DNA of 8,195 nucleotides from an uncultured Pseudomonadota bacterium (GTDB taxonomy: Bacteria > Pseudomonadota > Gammaproteobacteria > Burkholderiales > Methylophilaceae), in the NCBI GenBank assembly GCA_903854305.1, contig CAINWC010000397.1, forward strand, positions 1-8,195, written 5' to 3'. Below are positions 1 through 6,096 of this stretch, piece after piece. A program made the translations under genes and the position numbers. The notes beneath the pieces are model-generated. The model ran no database searches. It was not told where the DNA came from and saw nothing but the letters and a program-made list of their open reading frames with translations. How positions within the stretch are numbered: the first letter of the stretch is position 1; each line of letters starts with the position of its first letter.

Positions 1-956
1 CCCAATAACAAACTGATCATAATGGCCGCGATAATAAAACAAAGATCTGAGTAATCGCGCCCAGGAATTTTTTCAAAATATTTAATAGGTTTTTTTTCAC
101 GATTATTAATGTCATTCATCGCTAATTGTAATGATTTAGGATCCTCCGCTTCATACGCTTTAAATGGCGATCTTAGCGTTTTAAAAAAGTCGTTCAGTTC
201 CACTTCTGCTGGCAATGCGGCATTCTCAGGCCGAACATATTTAGTATCAAAAATACTTAAACCACCAGGCTGACGCAACACAATCCAATAAAGACTAATA
301 TGTAAGCGGTCAAGCCAGTCTTTGATTTTTTGCTGGGTATTTGCATCCATTCTGCCCGCACCATCTGATAGCAATATCATAGCGCGTGAGCCAGAGTCTG
401 GAATTTTATCGAACAAGCCTGCGCCGCTGGTAAGCCCGCTACCAATATTGGTTTGGAATAGCGCATTACCACCAGTGGCTTGCACTGCGGCGACAATCGC
501 TTTTTTATTTTCACTGAGGGGTAATACATACATTGCAGAGTTACTAAACGTAATCATGCCGAACATATCTTGCTGACGAGATTTTACAAAATCAGTGATT
601 AGTCTTGCCGCTGCAACAGATTTTGTTTCACCTACAGTTGAATTGCCCGCACCATTGCTACCGCCTGAAAAAGGATCATCCATACTCGCACTTCGATCTA
701 GCACTAAGGCGATTTGCGCACCTACACCGATACGCTCGACTTTTTGTGCATTGGTATGCGGCGCTGCTAAGCCTGTAATAATGAATACCAGCGTGAATAC
801 CGCCAGCACTTTTATTAGTAAGCTGATTAAGTCGGATAGCGGATCTGCTGGCAGCATATCGACCCAGGAGTAATGTTTTGCGTGGGCGCGTTGCAGTAAT
901 AAGGGCAAAATAGCTAGCGGCAGTAACCACAATAACCATGGATGTGAAAATGCCAT
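1..956 (-). CDS. mxaC: MxaC-like membrane-anchored VWA protein of the methanol dehydrogenase cluster (partial, 3' end off window)
   Basis: The reading frame is open from ATG at 956 to the left edge, giving 318 codons with no stop, so the C-terminus is missing. The protein begins MAFSHPWLLWLLPLAIL and has two N-terminal hydrophobic segments (about residues 7-23 and 44-66). A von Willebrand A domain follows with the metal-site pattern D87-R-S89-A-S91, a likely Thr169 and S197-D198-G199. A further hydrophobic stretch begins near residue 304 and runs off the edge. This BatA-like layout, directly after mxaA, matches MxaC. Family knowledge: the mxaACKL products assist maturation and metal insertion of periplasmic methanol dehydrogenase; the exact role of MxaC is unclear. 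Only 3 bases separate it from the mxaA stop, so it is probably translationally coupled. A Gly/Ser/Asn-rich loop (about residues 93-112) follows the metal motif. The alternative is a generic BatA-type VWA protein, made less likely by the gene order. Confidence 0.85.
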   Translation of the reverse strand, partial: MAFSHPWLLWLLPLAILPLLLQRAHAKHYSWVDMLPADPLSDLISLLIKVLAVFTLVFIITGLAAPHTNAQKVERIGVGAQIALVLDRSASMDDPFSGGSNGAGNSTVGETKSVAAARLITDFVKSRQQDMFGMITFSNSAMYVLPLSENKKAIVAAVQATGGNALFQTNIGSGLTSGAGLFDKIPDSGSRAMILLSDGAGRMDANTQQKIKDWLDRLHISLYWIVLRQPGGLSIFDTKYVRPENAALPAEVELNDFFKTLRSPFKAYEAEDPKSLQLAMNDINNREKKPIKYFEKIPGRDYSDLCFIIAAIMISLLL

Positions 957-959
957 GTG

Positions 960-1958
960 TTAAGACCCGGACTTTTGAGTAGATGTTTCTGGCGTCAAAC
1001 CACGTTCGCAATCGCGGCAACGGCGCACAAAACTTTGTAACCATTGTTGCGGATTCGTACCCAAACCATGCGCCGCATTAGGCTCAAAATACACTTGGCG
1101 CGATAAGCTGAAGAATTGTTGTAATTCTGTAGCCATCGGTGAAAAGTTAGGTTTTTGTGCTAAAAATATCCCTAGATTATTACTGAATACGCTCATGCTG
1201 GCAGTTGTGTTAAGCGATTCATGCACCGCAGCCACACCCAATTTCAAGCCTTCTGGCGATTGTGGTAGTTTGCGTAACTTACGGTGAGTTTTCGCAAAGG
1301 TACCGCCCATGCGCGGTAACCAAGCGCGTTGGCCTAATATGTAAAGTAAGCCAAGTAAGCTGAGGGCAAGAAAACCGATTGAAACCTTTAGCCATTTATT
1401 TTCTTTTACGTTACTCAGTAAAAGTGGTCCACGTAAGGGGCTCATATTGTTTTCAATTTTCACCTGGCCAAATATTGCAATCGGCGAAATGGCAATGTCT
1501 AAATTCGGTATGCGATATTTGACTAAATCTTTGCTATCTTTTGTGTTGATTAAATTAAGGTACTCAGGCCCTAATGCGGCATTTTTAGCCACCACGTTAT
1601 TGGTGAAAATTTGGTAGGCTAATTTAATGTCAAAGGTCGCACTATCTTTATTTTCTTTTTTAGTATGGCTTACACTTTTAAGCTCAATGCCAATTACCTG
1701 GCCTTTATAACGCTTCTCATAACCTGTAATGGGTAATGAAGTCTCAATGAGTTTGTAAGGTGCTTTAATGGTTAAAATCACTTCACGCTCAATGATGTCG
1801 CCCACGGTATAGCCCACTAACTTTACAGGGTCTATTGTTCTAATTGTGACGATGCCTGGCGGAACGTCAGGTAGATTTTGACTGTCGATAGCAAAAGCCG
1901 TTTGTGGCGCTACGTTTAAGCCGAGTAGCAAGTAAAAAATACGAATCATCGTTTTCAT
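960..1958 (-). CDS. mxaA: MxaA-like methanol dehydrogenase maturation protein
   Basis: This 332-residue protein starts with a convincing signal peptide (MKTMIRIFYLLLGLNVAP...AFA, probable cut after Ala23). A periplasmic domain of about 165 residues, predicted mostly beta, follows. One transmembrane helix (about 191-209) comes next, then a basic cytoplasmic tail of about 120 residues. The tail contains a Cys-x-x-Cys pair (C314 and C317). This topology, and its place between a DUF58 gene and a membrane VWA gene, fits MxaA. Established for methylotrophs: mxaA, mxaK and mxaL are needed to load calcium into MxaFI methanol dehydrogenase. A role with the lanthanide enzyme XoxF here would be inference. 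ATG at 1958 is the natural start because the signal peptide follows at once; Met4 is an alternative. I see no good Shine-Dalgarno in the 32 bases before it, so coupling to mxaS is likely. I recognise it by architecture and context more than by a unique motif. Confidence 0.8.
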   Translation of the reverse strand: MKTMIRIFYLLLGLNVAPQTAFAIDSQNLPDVPPGIVTIRTIDPVKLVGYTVGDIIEREVILTIKAPYKLIETSLPITGYEKRYKGQVIGIELKSVSHTKKENKDSATFDIKLAYQIFTNNVVAKNAALGPEYLNLINTKDSKDLVKYRIPNLDIAISPIAIFGQVKIENNMSPLRGPLLLSNVKENKWLKVSIGFLALSLLGLLYILGQRAWLPRMGGTFAKTHRKLRKLPQSPEGLKLGVAAVHESLNTTASMSVFSNNLGIFLAQKPNFSPMATELQQFFSLSRQVYFEPNAAHGLGTNPQQWLQSFVRRCRDCERGLTPETSTQKSGS

Positions 1959-1990
1959 AGTGTGTGGTTTATCGTTTTTGGTTCATGGTG

Positions 1991-2851
1991 TTAGGCGGCA
2001 ACAAATTGATGGAAATATTCTGTCAGTAAATCGGCATCGAATTCACCTTCAACATAAAATGGAGGCATATCAAAGCGCATGAATAACTCGTAAATTTCAT
2101 TACGCCGTTTTTCAAATGAAGCCATAATTTTTTCTCGTAATTCTTTGCGTAAAAACAGGGTGCGTTGCTCACCTGTTTCAGCGTCAGAAACATTGGTTAG
2201 ACCAAACTCTGGTAAATTTTTATATTCCGCAGAATCCCATAAAACAATCGGTACTATATGATGGCGCAATAAGTTAGATAGCGACTCTTCTAGCAAAGTG
2301 TTTGGAATGTGGAAGTCAGAAATCAAAAATACTAACGAACGTTCACGCGGTAAATAACGATAAACTTCAGTAATGCCGTTGCAATTCACTGGCGCAGGAT
2401 GAAAGTCTTTTAATGCTTCTGCCATGGCAATTGCACGATAAGATTTAAATGAAGAGGTGCTGATCCAGTCTTCACGCACTACTTCATCAAACCCAATAAA
2501 GCCGAATGGATCATGGTGTTGGCTGGCAGATTGTGCGATGGATTCCGCAATCTCTGCGGCTAACTTAATCTTTCGTTTCTTCGCACCAAAATTCATACTG
2601 CCAGATAAATCGCAAATCACGTAAACAGGCGTAGCACTTTTCTGATTGAAAAGTCTTACATATACTTGCTCAAGCGGGTCACGTATTGTTTGGCGAATAT
2701 CAATACGGCGTGGATCAGGGTAAGAAAGTAAGGTGGTATGACCACGAAACTCCATACCCATGCCGCGTTGCGTGCTCGCATGTCTACCTGGGTGGCGTCC
2801 GCGAGAACGCCAGCCTATGTGGTAGTTGAATGATTTAATATCTTCAATCAT
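1991..2851 (-). CDS. mxaS: MxaS-like DUF58 (VWA-fold) protein
   Basis: This 286-residue soluble protein lacks a signal peptide or membrane helix. Its N-terminus (about residues 13-53, with GWRSRGRHPGRH and EFRGH...YPDPRRIDIRQT) is the Arg-rich lead-in typical of DUF58. The VWA-like core carries the metal-site pattern D81-L-S83-G-S85, a candidate Thr161 and S178-D179. DUF58 proteins are usually encoded beside MoxR ATPases and probably act as their adaptors or partners. In mxa clusters this gene is mxaS; its biochemical role is unknown. The start lies 8 bases after the mxaR stop with no clear Shine-Dalgarno, which points to one transcript and translational coupling. The metal-site residues look complete, so it could bind a divalent ion. 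The main alternative is a DUF58 protein from a generic MoxR/Bat operon; the flanking MxaA- and MxaC-like genes argue for mxaS. Confidence 0.85.
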   Translation of the reverse strand: MIEDIKSFNYHIGWRSRGRHPGRHASTQRGMGMEFRGHTTLLSYPDPRRIDIRQTIRDPLEQVYVRLFNQKSATPVYVICDLSGSMNFGAKKRKIKLAAEIAESIAQSASQHHDPFGFIGFDEVVREDWISTSSFKSYRAIAMAEALKDFHPAPVNCNGITEVYRYLPRERSLVFLISDFHIPNTLLEESLSNLLRHHIVPIVLWDSAEYKNLPEFGLTNVSDAETGEQRTLFLRKELREKIMASFEKRRNEIYELFMRFDMPPFYVEGEFDADLLTEYFHQFVAA

Positions 2852-2859
2852 GGTTTGTA

Positions 2860-3876
2860 TTAAGGCGCAGCAACCGCGTTAACAATACCTTGCAACATCT
2901 CACGTGCAATTTCTGTGCGACGCATTTCATACACCGGACTAAATACCAAACGATGCGCAACAGTCGAATGAAATACTGCGTGAATATCTTCTGGCAATAC
3001 CGCAGTGCGCTCATTCAACCAAGCATTAACACGTGCCGCACGTAACATCATGCTCATGCCGCGAGGACTGGCGCCTGATAATACTAAGCGGTTCATATCG
3101 ACACCTGAAACTTTTACGCCGTAATCCAGTGGTGCTTTTGTCGCCTTCCACAGATTTAGTGCATATTTTTTAAGTGTATCGCTGGCTTCAACGCTACTTT
3201 GAATAACGTTAGAGAATGCATTCAGTTGGTCGAACTGCAACACGTCAGGTTGAACGGTATTCACTAAAGCATCCACATTGTGGAACTTGGTGTCGAATAC
3301 AAGCGCTTCCATAATGGCATCATCGTTAGGCACAACAATTGGAATCTCCATCATAAAACGGTCGCGGGCAGCAGATGGAATTTCGAAAGTTTCTTCTTTT
3401 TCCACTTGGTTTCTATCGGCAAACACAATCATGTGTGGAAAGTAATGTTCTGAGTTGAATGCAGATAAACTGCGTTCAGCCATCACACGTAGCAATAATG
3501 AGTGAACTTGAGGACGGGCACGGTTGATTTCATTGAAGAAAAATACGGATAAGTTTTCACCGGACATTAATAATGGGCCAGCACTCACGTGTGGTTTTCC
3601 ATCTTCACCAAGGTATGTGTGATACACCAAATCGTTCGGCATCAAGTCAATAGTGCCTTCAATACGTTGATAACCACCGCCAATGCCGCGTGTAAATGCG
3701 CGTAACAGGGTGGTTTTACCAACACCCACATCGCCTTCAAGCAGTACGTGCCCGCGTGCAAAAATTGAGGTGGTAATCAAACGAATGGGTGTTTGTTGAC
3801 CTACAACGACTTTATTGACTTCTGATTCTAAGTTAAGCGCATGATTGCGCCAATCGGCCAGCTGACGATCGCTCAT
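2860..3876 (-). CDS. mxaR: MxaR: MoxR-type AAA+ ATPase of the methanol oxidation cluster
   Basis: I choose ATG at 3876 (338 residues, beginning MSDRQLADWRN). It has a GGGGA ribosome-binding element 7 bases upstream. The longer in-frame start at 3927 has no such site and would lie inside a candidate -10 box. The AAA+ core shows Walker A GDVGVGKT (residues 48-55), a Walker B region FFFNE with Asn115 and Glu116, sensor-1 Asn156 in ADRNQ, an arginine-finger-type ARDRF (Arg173) and sensor-2 SPRG (Arg272). MoxR ATPases work with VWA proteins to remodel or metallate client complexes, here presumably methanol dehydrogenase, acting from the cytoplasm. It is the first gene of the minus-strand block, 8 bases before mxaS. 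Two details differ from ordinary MoxR proteins: Asn replaces the usual Walker B Asp, and ADRNQVEKEETF replaces the usual ATQNP..GTY segment. I think the second is typical of the MxaR branch but cannot check it here. Confidence 0.88.
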   Translation of the reverse strand: MSDRQLADWRNHALNLESEVNKVVVGQQTPIRLITTSIFARGHVLLEGDVGVGKTTLLRAFTRGIGGGYQRIEGTIDLMPNDLVYHTYLGEDGKPHVSAGPLLMSGENLSVFFFNEINRARPQVHSLLLRVMAERSLSAFNSEHYFPHMIVFADRNQVEKEETFEIPSAARDRFMMEIPIVVPNDDAIMEALVFDTKFHNVDALVNTVQPDVLQFDQLNAFSNVIQSSVEASDTLKKYALNLWKATKAPLDYGVKVSGVDMNRLVLSGASPRGMSMMLRAARVNAWLNERTAVLPEDIHAVFHSTVAHRLVFSPVYEMRRTEIAREMLQGIVNAVAAP

Positions 3877-3925
3877 TGAATTTCCCCGACTCTTTTTTGA
3901 AATTGTTAAAAATGAATTTAAATAC

Positions 3926-3954
3926 ATAGTAAACGTTTTTTGATGAGGGGTAAA
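3926..3954 (-). promoter_or_regulatory. Candidate sigma-70 promoter for mxaRSAC
   Basis: Read on the minus strand, TTTACC (plus-strand 3954-3949) is followed after 17 bases by TACTAT (3931-3926). Each hexamer matches four of six consensus bases, with ideal spacing. The predicted transcription start near 3919 gives a leader of about 43 bases before ATG 3876. The -35 box lies inside the palindrome at 3946-3971, so a protein bound there could block or remodel this promoter. Found by pattern matching only. Confidence 0.4.
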
Positions 3955-3968
3955 CAGATCTGTATACC
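3940..3968 (+). promoter_or_regulatory. Candidate sigma-70 promoter toward fabA, overlapping the palindrome
   Basis: On the plus strand, TTGATG (3940-3945) is followed after 17 bases by TATACC (3963-3968), each with four of six consensus matches. The palindrome fills the spacer and covers the -10 box. The predicted start near 3975 would leave a long leader of about 176 bases before fabA, so a closer promoter in the AT-rich stretch may be used instead. This is a weak call. Confidence 0.25.
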
Positions 3969-3971
3969 CCT
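3946..3971. promoter_or_regulatory. 26-base near-perfect palindrome, candidate operator between mxaR and fabA
   Basis: The left half is AGGGGTAAACAGA and the right half is TCTGTATACCCCT. The two halves are reverse complements except at one symmetric pair (3953 and 3964), so 24 of 26 bases obey the symmetry. The centre CAGATCTG is itself palindromic. It has no spacer loop and no T-run on either side, which suits a dimeric DNA-binding protein rather than a terminator. It covers the -35 box of the candidate mxaR promoter and the -10 box of the candidate fabA-direction promoter. I do not recognise the regulator; it does not resemble the FadR or FabR sites I know. Confidence 0.6.
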
Positions 3972-3990
3972 AAGTGAAATTTATTTATGT

Positions 3991-4040
3991 AAAGTTTAAA
4001 AAGTCCAATTTAATCCAATAAACTTTGAGGAAAGTTTAAA
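3991..4040. repeat. Direct repeat AAAGTTTAAA, 40 bases apart, with an inverted partner and a TCCAAT repeat
   Basis: AAAGTTTAAA occurs exactly at 3991-4000 and again at 4031-4040. Just before the second copy AAACTTT (4020-4026) is an inverted match to AAAGTTT (4031-4037) across a 4-base spacer. Between the copies TCCAAT occurs at 4004-4009 and 4014-4019, one helical turn apart. The region is AT-rich, so chance is possible. The placement in a divergent promoter region and the exact 10-base phasing make it a candidate regulatory cluster for fabA. The remainder of the spacer up to 4150 is AT-rich, and I see no confident fabA promoter in it. Confidence 0.3.
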
Positions 4041-4150
4041 TAAAAACAGTGTAAAAGCTAATAATGCTTTCACTAAAGTGTTTTTCCAGCGAAAATGGCA
4101 TAAGTTCAATTTACAATCAATTAATTTTAAAATAGTGTCATTAAAATAAA

Positions 4151-4666
4151 ATGCAAAAACAAAACAGTTTTACCAAAGAAGAGTTACTTAAATGCGGTCG
4201 TGGGGAAATGTTTGGCGCAGGTAATGCGCAACTGCCTTTACCACCAATGCTGATGTTTGATCGTATTGTGTCAATTACGCAAGATGGTGGTGCTCATGGT
4301 GCTGGGCAAATTGTAGCGGAATTAGACATTAACCCTGATTTATGGTTTTTTGGATGTCACTTTCCTGGCGACCCAGTCATGCCAGGTTGCTTAGGTTTGG
4401 ATGCTATGTGGCAATTAGTAGGCTTCTTTTTAGGTTGGATGGGTGGTCCGGGACGTGGTCGTGCATTAGGCGCTGGCGATGTTAAATTTACTGGTCAAGT
4501 GTTACCTACACATCAAAAAGTGACTTACACGATTGATTTAAAACGTGTGATTATGCGAAAATTAGTCATGGGTATTGCTGATGCGCGTATGGAAGTAGAT
4601 GGACGTGTGATTTATGTTGCACAGGATTTACGTGTAGGTTTATTTACGCGTACAGATAATTTTTAA
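4151..4666 (+). CDS. fabA: FabA, 3-hydroxydecanoyl-ACP dehydratase/isomerase
   Basis: FabA dehydrates beta-hydroxyacyl-ACP and isomerises trans-2-decenoyl-ACP to cis-3-decenoyl-ACP, the branch point for unsaturated fatty acids in the cytoplasmic type II system. The protein has 171 residues, the normal FabA length and longer than most FabZ. The hot-dog-fold core [15 protein letters not shown] places catalytic His70 exactly where E. coli FabA has it, and Asp84 follows in LGLDAMWQL. The later segments [16 protein letters not shown] and the C-terminal RVGLF also match FabA. The N-terminus aligns with E. coli FabA from the first residues, so ATG 4151 is well supported. No Shine-Dalgarno is visible in the AT-rich bases before it, so initiation may rely on low structure. 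fabB follows after 69 bases, a common proteobacterial pairing; FabB elongates the cis product. No catalytic residue is missing. Confidence 0.97.
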   Translation: MQKQNSFTKEELLKCGRGEMFGAGNAQLPLPPMLMFDRIVSITQDGGAHGAGQIVAELDINPDLWFFGCHFPGDPVMPGCLGLDAMWQLVGFFLGWMGGPGRGRALGAGDVKFTGQVLPTHQKVTYTIDLKRVIMRKLVMGIADARMEVDGRVIYVAQDLRVGLFTRTDNF

Positions 4667-4724
4667 ACCTTTATATTTGTTAAGTTTAAATTTAATGACG
4701 TTTAATATTATTTTAATTTTTTAT

Positions 4725-4729
4725 AGGAG
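4725..4729 (+). promoter_or_regulatory. Ribosome-binding site of fabB
   Basis: AGGAG lies 6 bases before ATG 4736 and 9 bases before the second ATG at 4739, so either could initiate. It contrasts with fabA, which has no visible site. The 58 bases between the fabA stop and this element are very AT-rich. They include TTGTTA (4677-4682) and a TTTAAT at 18-base spacing, too weak to call a separate promoter. Confidence 0.6.
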
Positions 4730-4735
4730 TGCACG

Positions 4736-5971
4736 ATGATGCGTCGTGTCGTTGTTACTGGTATGGGTATTGTTTCCAGCTTAGGGAACAATCAAAAAGA
4801 AGTCTTAGATAGCCTGCAAAATGGCCGGTCAGGTATCACTTTTCAGCCCGAATATGCAGCGCGTGGCTTGCGCTCGCATGTGGCTGGCTCTATCAAAAAT
4901 CTGGATATTGAAGCGCGTATTGATCGTAAACTGTTGCGTTTTATGGCTAAAGGTCATGCTTATGCTTGGCTTGCCATGCAAGAGGCGATTGCTGATGCGA
5001 GCTTGCCAGAAGATTTAGTGTCTAATGTTCGTACTGGCTTGATTGTAGGCGCCGGTGGTGCTTCTCATGAAAGCATACTTGAGGGTATTGATACCTTGCG
5101 TGATAAAGGTATCCGCCGTGTTGGCCCTTATATGGTAACTAAAGCCATGGCAAGTGGCGTGTCTGCCTGCTTGGCGACAGGTGCAAAAATTAAAGGTGTC
5201 AACTATGGCATTAGTTCTGCCTGTTCTACTAGCGCGCACTGCATAGGCGCCGGGGTAGAACAGATTCAACTAGGCAAGCAGGATATTATTTTTGCTGGTG
5301 GCGCTGAGGAAGAAAACTGGACGCTTTCTTTTATGTTTGATGCGATGGGTGCATTGAGCAGTAAATATAACGAAACGCCTGAAAAAGCTTCACGCACTTA
5401 TGATGCTAACCGCGATGGTTTTGTGATTTCTGGCGGTGGTGGCATTCTTGTGCTTGAAGAATATGAGCATGCTAAAGCGCGCGGTGCAAAAATCTATGCA
5501 GAAGTCGTTGGGTATGGTGCAAACTCAGATGGTTACGACATGGTCGCGCCAAGCGGGGAAGGCGCAGTGCGTTGCATGAAACTTGCCTTAGAGGGCGTTG
5601 AAGGTAATGTAGATTACATTAATACGCATGGTACCAGCACACCAGTGGGTGATACCAAAGAGTTGGAGGCTATTCGGGAAGTGTTTGGTCATAATGGACT
5701 GAAACAAAATCCAGCAATCGCCTCTACTAAGTCGTTGTCAGGTCATGCGTTGGGCGCTGCTGGGGTTAACGAGGCGATTTATACCTTGCTGATGATGGAA
5801 AATAACTTTATTGCGGCTTCTGCCAATATCGAGACTTTGGATCCCGCTGCTGAAGGCTTGAATATTGTGCAAAATCGTATTGATAATGTAAAAATTGAAA
5901 CTGCGTTATCCAATAGTTTCGGATTTGGCGGCACCAATGCATCACTCACATTTTCGCGCAAAAAACTTTAG
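4736..5971 (+). CDS. fabB: FabB, 3-oxoacyl-ACP synthase I
   Basis: FabB is the cytoplasmic condensing enzyme that extends the cis-3-decenoyl-ACP made by FabA. The 411-residue protein has the thiolase fold with the full Cys-His-His triad: Cys163 in SACSTSAHC, His298 in [11 protein letters not shown] and His337 in [14 protein letters not shown], with Lys332 nearby. The C-terminal [11 protein letters not shown] loop is intact. The N-terminus ([18 protein letters not shown]) aligns closely with E. coli FabB (about 406 residues), so it belongs to the KAS I rather than the KAS II (FabF) branch. The context behind fabA supports this. Two adjacent ATG codons (4736 and 4739) follow the AGGAG site; the first is used here and adds one residue. 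It probably shares a transcript with fabA. No obvious intrinsic terminator follows it. Confidence 0.95.
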   Translation: MMRRVVVTGMGIVSSLGNNQKEVLDSLQNGRSGITFQPEYAARGLRSHVAGSIKNLDIEARIDRKLLRFMAKGHAYAWLAMQEAIADASLPEDLVSNVRTGLIVGAGGASHESILEGIDTLRDKGIRRVGPYMVTKAMASGVSACLATGAKIKGVNYGISSACSTSAHCIGAGVEQIQLGKQDIIFAGGAEEENWTLSFMFDAMGALSSKYNETPEKASRTYDANRDGFVISGGGGILVLEEYEHAKARGAKIYAEVVGYGANSDGYDMVAPSGEGAVRCMKLALEGVEGNVDYINTHGTSTPVGDTKELEAIREVFGHNGLKQNPAIASTKSLSGHALGAAGVNEAIYTLLMMENNFIAASANIETLDPAAEGLNIVQNRIDNVKIETALSNSFGFGGTNASLTFSRKKL

Positions 5972-5994
5972 TTAACTTAGGTAATCTCAAACGG

Positions 5995-6056
5995 TAGGGT
6001 TTAATCAACTTTAAGTTCAATTAAAGTTAGGTTTTAATCTGTATTTTTAAACCTAA
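5995..6056. repeat. Overlapping inverted and direct repeats between fabB and the EAL gene
   Basis: The 125-base spacer contains three overlapping patterns. AACTTTAA (6007-6014) and TTAAAGTT (6021-6028) form a perfect 8-base inverted repeat with a 6-base spacer. TTAGGTTT (6027-6034) and AAACCTAA (6049-6056) form a second perfect 8-base inverted repeat with a 14-base loop. TAGGGTTTAATC (5995-6006) recurs as TAGGTTTTAATC (6028-6039), 11 of 12 identical and 33 bases apart. Also, CTTAGGT at 5976-5982 can pair with ACCTAAG at 6051-6057. The stems are AT-rich and lack a T-run, so this is not a standard terminator. It may be a binding region for a regulator of the downstream gene, or chance in AT-rich DNA. 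Confidence 0.4.
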
Positions 6057-6096
6057 GCCATGCCGTAAATTTGTGGAATGAAGTCAGCGAATATCA

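Noticed and set aside
322..873. Two plus-strand open frames (322-576 and 595-873)
   Set aside because: They lie antisense within mxaC, whose VWA domain is clearly coding on the minus strand.
676..1044. Minus-strand 122-codon open frame
   Set aside because: It overlaps mxaC and mxaA in another frame, has no family features, and its composition reads like an out-of-frame translation (Arg- and Ser-rich).
3946..3971. Palindrome as an intrinsic terminator
   Set aside because: It has no loop, no T-run on either strand, and lies upstream of both divergent genes.
4110..4133. fabA promoter from TTTACA (4110) and TAAAAT (4128)
   Set aside because: The spacer is only 12 bases, too short for a sigma-70 promoter.
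4821..5269. Open frames 4821-5018 (plus) and 5015-5269 (minus) inside fabB
   Set aside because: Both are fully covered by the well-conserved fabB frame and have no recognisable domain.
5779..5961. Minus-strand 60-codon frame at the end of fabB
   Set aside because: Antisense to the conserved C-terminus of FabB; no features of a real protein.
6027..6056. Rho-independent terminator of fabB
   Set aside because: The stem is AT-rich with a 14-base loop and is followed by AGCCATGCC rather than a T-run.
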